From Thermus kawarayensis JCM 12314 (lineage in GTDB: Bacteria; Deinococcota; Deinococci; Deinococcales; Thermaceae): a DNA stretch of 6,692 nucleotides. Position numbers and translations under genes: made by a program. Below are positions 1 through 6,227 of this stretch, piece after piece. Numbering within the stretch: position 1 is the stretch's first letter; every line of letters starts with the position of its first letter. Under the pieces are notes generated by a model. That model did not search any database. It saw nothing but the letters and a program-made list of their open reading frames with translations, and was not told the DNA's origin. The DNA is taken from positions 1 through 6,692 of the forward strand of contig BBBL01000084.1 of NCBI GenBank assembly GCA_001311545.1, in the 5' to 3' direction.

Positions 1-1349
1 GGCCTGGGCCGTCATCCCCGTGGCCATGCTCATGGCCGCCGCCGTCACGGCCAGGCTGAGCCCTCCGAAGAAGCTGGCCACGAGGCTCGCCAGGTAGCCC
101 GCGATGAGGAGGCCGCCGCCATGCCCCCCGCCGTCATGAGGAGGGTCTGGAGCCAGGCCTGGAACATGTCCACGAGCCCCTTACCGATGCCCAGGACGAA
201 GGTGCCCATCTGCCTGAGCCCGGTCTGGATGGCTTCCTTGGTCATGGTCCCGCACGCCACGGGGGAGAGAAGGGCGTTCGGGTTCGGGGCCACGTTCCGG
301 TAGTTGAGCTTGCCGTCCGTGTCCACGAAGACCTCGAGGCCGCACACCCTGGGGTCCCACCCGTTCCTCTGGGCCAGGTCGTTCAGGGTCTCCGCGAAGA
401 TGCGCCGGTTCTCCCGGAACTGCCCGACGAGTTGCTCCACGGTGGTGTTCACGATTTCCCTGGCCTGGGAGGCGATGTAGCCGCGGGCCGGGAGACCCCA
501 AGCTCCATGCCCCCCCGCACCACATAGGCCCGATGGTCCCCATGATGAAGGCCCACACCACCACGGAAAGCCACCTGCCGAAGAGCTGGGGGCCGAGGCC
601 GATGGGCAGGGCCAGGCTCCCCGCCACGATGGGCCAGAAGGCCGAGGCCAGCATGAACATGGTGCTGATGAGCACCGTGAGGACCATGGCGATGATGACG
701 AAGGGGACGAGAAGGAGGGAAGCGGGGTTGAGAAGCTGGGCCGCCGTCCCGATGCCGGAGAGGAGTTGCTGAGCCCACCCCGGCATGTTGGGGGCGTCGT
801 TCAGCCCCGTGCCCACGAGGTGGACCACCCCCGCCTCCGCGATGGCCACCAGGGTGAAGAGGGGGTTGATGACCGCCCCCAGGGCCTTCAGGTTGTTGGC
901 GGCCTCCGTCATGGCGTCCGCCAGCTCCGTGCGGAAGGTGTTGGTCACGGCGTAGTACACGCCCTGCGTCCCGCCGAAGCTCTCGTCCAGGACCTCCCCG
1001 AACCAGAGGAATCCCCCCGCCAGGACCACCCGGCCATGGCCCCCAGAATCTCCTCCAGGCTCCCGTAGTAGACCGCTCGGATGAGGCTCCACACGAGGCC
1101 CACCACGATGAGGCTCCGCCCGATGGTGTAGGCCCCTGCCTGGAAGTCCCGGAGGCTCGCCTTGAAGAGGGCGATCCAGTCGTTGAGGTTGAGCATGGCG
1201 GAGAGGATGCCCGTTAGGAAGTCCCGCACCCCCTGGTCTATCTGCCCCTGGGGCGGCGGGGGCGGGTCCGCCAGGGCCAGGAGGAAGAGGAAGGGGAGGA
1301 AGGCGAGAAGCCTCGCGCCCCACCCCTTGGCAAGAAGGGCCCGCCTCAC
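1..1349 (-). CDS. virB6: VirB6/TrbL-like polytopic inner-membrane T4SS channel protein (partial at C-terminus, 4 frame breaks)
   Basis: VirB6/TrbL proteins form part of the inner-membrane channel through which the conjugation machine moves its substrate. Translation starts at GTG 1349, whose GTGA overlaps the stop of the upstream gene, so the two are probably coupled; the gene runs off the left edge. Four single-base losses (near 1033, 530, 487 and 111) break the frame. With them restored, exactly 451 codons are open. Hydrophobic segments fall at about residues 13-27 (signal or anchor, followed by a Pro run), 74-92, 104-119, 212-236, 238-252, 260-279, 383-405, 410-430 and 432-445. A hydrophilic stretch at about 285-380 contains Cys337 and Cys367 and could be an extracytoplasmic loop. 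The family call rests on the polytopic topology, the Gly/Ala-rich helices and the position after virB4 and a virB5-like gene; there is no catalytic motif to check. Confidence 0.75.
109..113 (-). other. Probable missing base in the VirB6-like gene (site 1)
   Basis: The frame switches here from a membrane segment (LLMTAGGMAA) to a continuing one (GLLIAGYLASL) only if one base is added in the G/C run (GCGGCC to GCGGGCC on the coding strand). Confidence 0.7.
484..490 (-). other. Probable missing base in the VirB6-like gene (site 2)
   Basis: Adding one G (CCCGGCCCGCGG to CCCGGGCCCGCGG on the coding strand) joins GMELGVSR to ARGYIASQAREIV. Together with site 3 this explains a net two-base shift; a single extra base in the G7 run at 511-517 is the alternative. 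Confidence 0.6.
527..532 (-). other. Probable missing base in the VirB6-like gene (site 3)
   Basis: Adding one G (ATCGGGCCTATG to ATCGGGGCCTATG) joins WAFIMGTIG to AYVVRGGMELG, continuing a membrane helix smoothly into a charged loop. Confidence 0.6.
1030..1041 (-). other. Probable missing base in the VirB6-like gene (site 4)
   Basis: The frame from the GTG start fails after EEILGAM and continues as RVVLAGGFLWFG (or GVVLAGG) in the next frame if one G is added in ATGGCCGGGTGG. Confidence 0.75.
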
Positions 1350-2847
1350 GGGCTACCCCCCGAGGGCGGCGGGGTGCCGCTCTGTGCCCTCCATTGCCGC
1401 GCCAGAATCTCCAAGGCCTCCCCCGCCACCACGTACTTGGCCGAGGTCTTCTCCGCCTGGGAAGCTACCTGGGCCATGACGGCCCGTAGCTGGTCCTGGG
1501 CGCTCTGCTCCTGCTTCTTGATGAGCTCCACCAGGTTCTGGTTCACCTGGACCAGTTGTTCTACAGTCATGGCCTGCTGGGCGGCCAGGTTCTTCATCTC
1601 CTGCACCGCCCGGAAGGAGTCCTGGGCCTGGAGGCGGATGAGCTCGGCGAAGCCCTCCACCACCACCTCCATCACCTCCCGGGTGGAGGGGGCGGTCTGG
1701 GCCTCGGAGACCAGGCGCTCCGTGATGCCGGGGTCCGCCACGGAACCCCCCGAGGCCTGCTGGGCTCCCAGGGAGGCCCCAGGGGAAGCGCTCTGCGCCC
1801 CCAAGGGTCCCTGGGGGAGGCCCACGCTGGCCCCGGAAAGCCCCCCGGTGAGGGAAGCCCACCCCCTCTGCACCGCCTCGGCGATGAAGTTCCAGGCGGC
1901 CCCCAGGGTGTCCCAGAGGTCCTGGAGGGTGTTCTCCAGGCTCAGGTTCTCCTGCTGGTTCTTCACGTTCTGGGCCACCCGGGACTGGTTCTCCAGGAGC
2001 TGGGCGGTGCGCTGGAGGTCCCTCAGGCTTTGCACCGTGTTCTCAAAGCCCAGCTGGGGCACCACCCCGGAGAGGAGCCGGGCCCACCATTCCGGGCCCC
2101 AGTAAAGGGGGTCGTCCCCGGGCCTCCAGGCGTCCAGCTCCCGCAACTGCTCCGCTCGCGCCCGGGCCAGAGCGTTCAGGACGGCGTTCTTCTGCCTGCG
2201 GATGTCGGCCATGAAGTCCGTGAGGGCCTGGTCCACCTGGTCCACCAGGGGGTTCAGCTGGTGGAGGCCCAGGCTCTTCCCCAGCCAGTCCAGGGCCAGC
2301 CCGGTGCCGTAGTAGATGGCCTGGTTCTTGAAGTCCTCCCACATGTCCCCCAGCTGGTTCCAGTAGTTCACCGCCTTCTTCACGGTCCGGTGGGCGGTGC
2401 AGAGCCACCGCACGGAGGCGAGCTCGTAGAAGCCGATGAAGCGGCAGGCCTGGGTGATGAAGCCGTCCAGGTCCTCCATGAGGCCCTGGGCCTGGAGGTT
2501 CTGACCCGAAAGCCCCGTCCCCTGGACCTGCAGGGCGAGGAGGGCGTAGGCCGTGCCCGTCTTCTCCCCGGTGTAGTCCACCTCCAGGCGGAGCGCCGTG
2601 GTGCCGCCGAAGCCCCCGGTGTCCCAGTACCGCTTCACCTGGAGGGAGGTGGTGCGGAAGACCTCCCGCCCCGAGGGGAGGGCCACGCCCCTCACCTCGA
2701 GGACCCTCTCCCCCGGCTCCGGCACCACCCGGGCCGCCACCTCTAGGACCCGCCCCTCCGGGTAGGCCCCGGGCCTCGGGGAAAGCCACTCCACCCTCAC
2801 GGCGAGGGCGGGGAAAAGGGCGAAGGCGAGGGGAATGAGGGCCTCAT
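1346..2847 (-). CDS. Secreted coiled-coil protein in the VirB5/TrbJ position, with a probable Ig-like N-terminal domain
   Basis: The start is ATG 2847, which overlaps the VirB4 stop as ATGA and has GGAGGGG five bases upstream. One base is missing just after it (about 2841). The intact frame as submitted begins only at GTG 2800 and lacks the signal peptide. Restored, the protein has 500 residues. Residues 1-16 (MRALIPLAFALFPALA) look like a short signal peptide. Residues 17 to about 112 alternate beta-like hydrophobic strands and contain SP-x-PGA and a WDTGGF motif, as in bacterial Ig-like adhesin domains. A helical region follows with Cys135 and Cys150, then Gln/Asn/Leu-rich coiled coil at about 275-315, a Gly/Ser/Pro/Ala linker at about 335-375, and a second coiled coil at about 405-485. 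Small VirB5/TrbJ proteins are pilus-tip or assembly components of roughly 220-260 residues, so this is about twice that size. The assignment rests on the virB4-X-virB6 position, export signal and helical Gln-rich C-terminus, not on a diagnostic motif. Confidence 0.6.
2838..2844 (-). other. Probable missing base in the VirB5-position gene
   Basis: ATGAGGCCCTC read as ATGAGGGCCCTC converts an unrelated frame into a signal peptide fused directly to the long intact frame below it. Confidence 0.75.
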
Positions 2848-5385
2848 GCTCGCCCCTCCGCCAGCTCCACCACCGCCCTTAGGACGTCCCCGCCGTGCTT
2901 CTCCACCACGGCCTTCCTCCGGGCCGCCTCCTCCTGGGTGCTGGTGAAGAGCCAGTAGTCGTAGGGCGTGGGCCAGAGCTGGAGCACGTCCCCCTCCTTC
3001 CGGTCGTCCCGCACCGCCCACACCATCACCTCCCCGTAAAGCCCCTTGACGCCCCCCAAGGAGTTCCACACCGCCATGGCCCGGTCGGGGAGGCCGAAGA
3101 CCCTCCGCACGTGCTCCTCCTCCCCCTGCACCCGGAAGAGGAAGACCCATGTGGTGTTCTGGAGAATCCTCCCCGCGCTCTCCCCGGTGAAGTCCTGGAG
3201 GCTCTGGGTGATGCTCCAAATCCCGCCCCCCAGGTGCCGGAACCTGCGGTAGAGCTCCTCCACCAGGCTCGCGGCGTAGGGGTTCTTGAACACCTTCCAG
3301 GCCTCGTCCAGGACCACCAGGAGGTTCCGCTCCTCCCCCCGCTTCTTCCCCTCCTTCGCCCGCTTCCAGATGAGGTCGGCCATGAGCACCGTGCCCACCA
3401 CGTCCAGGCCCTCGTAGGTGTCCAGGCCCTCCAGCTCGTAGCACACCACCCGGGCCGTGCTCACGGGAACGGAGGTGGGGCGGTCCACGAAACTGCCCAT
3501 GGGGGAGTCCCCGGTCCAGGACTGGAGGCGGAGGGCGAGGCTCCGGGCCACCTCCTTCTCCGAGGGGGAGATTCCCCGGCCTCCCACCTCGTCCAGGGTG
3601 AGGAGGGTCTTCACCAGGTCGGAGAGCCTGGCCCCCAGGTAGCGCTTCTCCTCGGCGCCGTCCTCCCCCAGGTCCACGGTGGTGGCCCGCTTGTAGGTCT
3701 GGTCTATGGCCGCCTCCAGGATGGCGTTCTCCACGGCCTCCTGGGTGGGGTCGTCCCCGGGGGGCACCATGGCCCGGAGGAGCTTCAGGAGGTCCCCCTT
3801 CTTCTCCGGGGTGGGCTCCACCTCCCCCTCCTCCAGGTCGAAGGGGTTGATGGAGGTGCCCGCCCCGGGGCGGATGTCCACCATGGCCCCGCCGAAGGCC
3901 TCCACCAGGGCCTGGTAGTTCTTCCCCCGGTCCAGGATCACCACGCTCACCTTGTCATCCCGCAAGAGCTCCGAGAGGAGGTACTGCACGGAGAAGGTCT
4001 TTCCCGAGCCCGTACCCCCCACCACGATGCCGTTGTAGTTCCGCATCCTCTTGTCGAAGGGATCCAAGTAGACCAGGGCCCCCTGGCGGGTCCGGAAGAG
4101 GGCCACGGGCCTGGGGCTTCCCGTCCACGCCCCCGTGGTGGGGAAGAAGTGGGCGGCGTTGGTCTCCAGGAGGTAGACCCGCTCCTCCGGGATGCCCCCG
4201 GAGAAGGGGGCCAGGGTAAGCCAGGGGGTGAGGAGGCCGTTTCTCAGGACCCGGAAGGGGTTCCCCGGCACCTGGCTCAGGGCGCTCACCGCCTGGCTCA
4301 CCCGCCCCTCCAGGGTCCCCCGGTCCCGCTCCAGGAGGACCAGGCTCACCCCCACCTGGAAGATGTGGTCCCCCGTCTGGGAGACGTGGGTGATGGCCCC
4401 CTCCGTCTCCACCTGCCCCACCCGCACGTTGGGGTCCACGTAGGTCCCCGACTGGGAGGCGGCGTAGTACCGCCTGGCCCGGGCTTTGAGGGCCCGGATG
4501 GCGAGCTCGAAGGGTTCGTGGAAGAAGTCCATCACCAGGTAGAAGCGGTCCCCCCCGGCCCGGGCCAGGACGTCCCCCATCTCCGCGTAGGTCTCGTCGG
4601 GCACGGTGTAGAGGGAAAGGATCCCCGCCCACATGCCCCCCACGTAGAGGGCGTCCCGGTAGGAGTTGTCCACCTCGCTCCGGGCCACCTGGCCCTCAAG
4701 GTGGGAGGCCTCAGGGAAGGGATGCGGCGGATGGCCTCCCGGGGGTAGCGTTGCCAGGTCCTCACGTAGCGGGGCGCCTCCGACAGGGCCAGGGCGGGGT
4801 TGAAGTAGCGGTAGATGGCGGTGAAGAGCTCCTGGTCGTCCATGGGAAAGGCGGGGATGCGGTAGCTCGAGGCCGCCTGGACGATCCGGGCCCGCACCTT
4901 CTCCGCCTCCGCCACCACCTCCTTCCACTCCTCCGGGGTGAAGGGCACCCGGCGCCTCCTGTGCCGGGGCCTGCCCAGGAGGACGCTGAGGTAGACCCGC
5001 TTCTCCAGGACCTGCCCCCTCTGCCACCGCTCCACCCAGGCCTGGTAGCGCCGCTCCTGCAGGAAGCGGGCCGTGGGGTGGGAGGCTCCAGACCCCGGTA
5101 GCGCTCCACCCGGGCGAAGGGGGACGGGGAGACCTCCACCACGAGCCTGGCCCGGCTCCCCTCGGGCACGCCGCTTCTGAGAATGGCCTTCACCATTCCC
5201 ACCAAGCCCTCCATGTAGGCGGTGCTGGTGAAGAGGGTGGGCTGGAGCTCCAGCCGCACCCCAAGCTCCACCCGCCCGTCGTTCAGGACCACCAAGCCGT
5301 CCTGAAGCTCCCAGTACGGCAAGAGCGCGGTGAGGGAGTCCTCCCGCGCCCGGGAGAAGGGGCTACCTCTGGAAGCGCTCGTCAT
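2844..5385 (-). CDS. virB4: VirB4-family T4SS ATPase (two frame breaks)
   Basis: VirB4 is the conserved cytoplasmic ATPase that docks on the inner-membrane complex and drives pilus and channel assembly. With one base restored near 5085 and one near 4712 the frame is open for 847 residues, close to the usual 800 or so. The N-terminal half (about 1-430) is the CagE/TrbE/VirB-type domain; the C-terminal half is the RecA-like motor. Walker A GGTGSGKT lies at about residues 457-464 (bases 3996-4019). Walker B LLVVLDEAW has its Asp-Glu at about 694-695 (bases 3303-3308) and is followed by GGGIWSITQSLQDF, the usual position of the Gln-containing motif. A basic patch (RPRHRRRR) lies in the N-domain near 4950-4975. 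ATG 5385 is chosen as the start because the frame is open there and overlaps virB3 by 23 nt; no clear ribosome binding site precedes it, so coupling to virB3 is likely and a slightly later start cannot be excluded. The stop overlaps the next ATG. Confidence 0.93.
2853..2859 (-). promoter_or_regulatory. Ribosome binding site that fixes the start of the VirB5-position gene
   Basis: GGAGGGG lies five bases before ATG 2847, inside the last codons of virB4. Together with the ATGA overlap it supports this ATG rather than GTG 2800 as the true start, which adds a signal peptide once the missing base near 2841 is restored. Confidence 0.75.
4706..4717 (-). other. Probable missing base in virB4 (site 1)
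   Basis: One added base around CTGAGGCCTCCC joins AIRRIPSL to ASHLEGQVARSEVDNSYRD and keeps the VirB4 N-domain continuous. The exact base is ambiguous. Confidence 0.8.
5083..5088 (-). other. Probable missing base in virB4 (site 2)
   Basis: GGAGCCTCCCACC read as GGAGGCCTCCCACC joins FARVERYRGLEASH to PTARFLQERRYQAW, which continues in the next frame to the rest of VirB4. Confidence 0.8.
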
Positions 5386-5679
5386 AGACAAGGGGAGTCG
5401 TGTCCTCGTCCCGCTCCGGGCGGTAGCGCTCCTTCTGGGTGAGCCAGGCGATCTCCTGCCACAGGCTCGCCCCAGGGAAGCGTACCCGCAAGCGGTCGGA
5501 AAACTTCACCGCCAGAAACCCCGCCGCGCCCGCCAGCACCAGGCCCAAGGCCGGTGCGGCAGGGCCCCGCCCACCTGAAGCCCCACGGTCATGGCCACGG
5601 CCCCGAGGAAGAGTTGCCACAGCTCGAGGCCGAGGAGGGTCAGGGGCTGGTAGAGCCGCCACACCCGGAGCCTGAGCAT
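5363..5679 (-). CDS. virB3: VirB3-like inner-membrane T4SS protein (one frame break)
   Basis: VirB3 proteins are small bitopic or two-helix membrane proteins of about 100 residues that work with VirB4 and are normally encoded just before it, sometimes fused to it. From ATG 5679 the frame runs to about 5567, where one base is missing in a G/C run, and then continues to TAG 5363-5365. The restored protein has 105 residues. Two hydrophobic helices lie at about 16-36 and 42-60, preceded by a short basic N-terminus and followed by a charged cytoplasmic tail (from KFSDR to the DERFQR end). The gene starts 6 nt after the pilin stop and overlaps the virB4 start by 23 nt. No clear ribosome binding site precedes ATG 5679, so coupling to the pilin gene is likely. 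The call rests on size, topology and the virB2-X-virB4 position. Confidence 0.75.
5562..5569 (-). other. Probable missing base in the VirB3-like gene
   Basis: One added G in GGGCGGGGCCCTGCC joins the first helix region (AVAMTVGLQVGG) to the second (PALGLVLAGAAGFLAV), giving a normal two-helix VirB3-like protein. Confidence 0.75.
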
Positions 5680-5685
5680 GGCTAA

Positions 5686-6074
5686 TCAGAGGATGTTCGT
5701 ACAGGCGGGGGCGTTGGTCACGGTGCCGGCGCTTCCGAAGAACATCTTGGCGAAGTAGGGCGCGGCGGCGATGATGATGCCCCCTATCCCGGCCCCGATC
5801 ATGAGGGCAAGGCGTTGCGCCCACCGATGGCGAGGCTGATGCCGCCTATGGCGAACATGAGGATGATGATCCCCAGGCCCACGGGGCCCTTCAGGTAGCC
5901 CACGATGGTGCAGATGGCGTTCGCCACGTTGCCGAAGGCCTGGTCCGCCGGGTTCTGGGTGGTCTGGGCCTCCGCCACCCCGAAGAGGGTAAGGCCCACC
6001 GCCAGGGCCAGGGCCAGGAACCTGCCGTGCTCCGTGCCGAGGAACCGCTTCACCTTCTCTAGAACCGCCTTCAC
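5686..6074 (-). CDS. virB2: VirB2/TrbC-like pilin precursor (one frame break)
   Basis: This is the likely conjugative pilus subunit and the first gene of the leftward operon. GTG 6074 is chosen as start because AAGGAGGT lies six bases upstream. One base is missing near 5808; without it the frame stops prematurely after 91 codons, whereas the restored frame gives 129 residues ending at TGA 5686-5688. Residues 1-36 form a long signal peptide with basic n-region, hydrophobic core LALALAVGLTLFG and AEA before the predicted cleavage at Gln37. The mature part has two hydrophobic helices (about 58-83 and 88-105) joined by a short loop containing GGRNA, the standard VirB2/TrbC hairpin topology with a positive cytoplasmic loop. 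Cys55 and Cys125 are present. Mature length is about 93 residues, in the range of known conjugative pilins. The family call rests on topology and position, as sequence conservation in this family is low. Confidence 0.82.
5805..5810 (-). other. Probable missing base in the pilin gene
   Basis: CTTGCCCTCATGA reads into TGA as submitted; CTTGGCCCTCATG restores the second pilin helix (ALALMIGAGIGGIIIAAA) and the C-terminus. Confidence 0.8.
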
Positions 6075-6206
6075 GCTGAACCTCCTTGCCGCCTACTCTG
6101 AGCCGAGCCTCCTGCCTAGGACCTACGAACCCGCCCTCTCGCTCACCCCAGGTTTCCACCCCCTTTCAACCTCACACTACTGCCATTATAGCAAATCCAC
6201 GCCCTT
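6075..6206. other. Divergent intergenic region and leader of the leftward operon
   Basis: This gap of 132 bp separates the pilin gene from the VirB10-like gene. It has visibly lower GC than the flanking genes and holds the leftward -10 element, the left arm of the inverted repeat and a leader of about 104 nt. The AvrII-type palindrome CCTAGG at about 6115-6120 lies in the leader with only a weak four-base stem around it. I see no small gene or terminator in it. Confidence 0.6.
6080..6087 (-). promoter_or_regulatory. Strong ribosome binding site of the pilin gene
   Basis: AAGGAGGT on the minus strand is an extended match to the 16S anti-Shine-Dalgarno sequence. It sits about six bases before GTG 6074, which fixes that GTG as the start of the pilin precursor and fits high expression of a structural subunit. 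Confidence 0.8.
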
Positions 6207-6215
6207 ATGTGGCAA
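6185..6215 (-). promoter_or_regulatory. Extended -10 promoter of the leftward T4SS operon
   Basis: On the minus strand TATAAT (6190-6185) is a perfect -10 hexamer and is preceded by TGC, giving an extended -10 (TGnTATAAT). The best -35 is TTGCCA (6215-6210), one mismatch from TTGACA but with a 19-bp spacer, longer than ideal; the extended -10 may compensate. Transcription would begin near A6178, leaving a leader of about 104 nt before the pilin GTG. It is the only clear promoter facing the operon and lies in the divergent gap, where AT content rises. Confidence 0.7.
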
Positions 6216-6227
6216 CATAGGGGCGTG
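6198..6227. repeat. 13-bp inverted repeat, likely operator or hairpin, in the divergent promoter region
   Basis: The left arm CACGCCCTTATGT (6198-6210) and right arm ACATAGGGGCGTG (6215-6227) pair over 13 bp with one T-G wobble (6205/6220) around the 4-nt loop GGCA. The repeat overlaps the -35 and spacer of the leftward promoter and contains the ATG 6207 and GTG 6225 candidate starts of the VirB10-like gene. A repressor bound here could block both directions; alternatively an RNA hairpin could mask the rightward start. The symmetry is seen directly; the regulatory role is inferred. Confidence 0.7.

Noticed and set aside
181..1323. Reading the 380-codon minus-strand frame as one independent protein
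   Set aside because: Only its middle part (about 530-1030) is protein-like and membrane-spanning; both ends are Arg/Pro/Gly-rich noise. It is the centre of the VirB6-like gene between frame breaks.
1556..2746. Open plus-strand frame of 396 codons opposite the VirB5-position gene
   Set aside because: The product has skewed Gly/Leu/Val/His composition typical of a shadow frame, and the opposite strand encodes a sensible secreted helical protein with coupled start.
2895..4748. Open plus-strand frame of 617 codons opposite virB4
   Set aside because: Its translation is dominated by His, Pro, Gly, Val and Leu with no domain, and it lies antisense to a clear ATPase with Walker motifs. Long antisense frames are expected in GC-rich genes.
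5800..5815. Programmed frameshifting as explanation of the frame breaks
   Set aside because: Ten breaks spread over all six genes, all needing the same direction of correction, with no conserved slippery heptamer plus downstream structure, fit sequence errors better.
6198..6227. Rho-independent terminator
   Set aside because: The hairpin is strong but has no T run on either strand after it, and it lies between divergent promoters rather than at a gene end.
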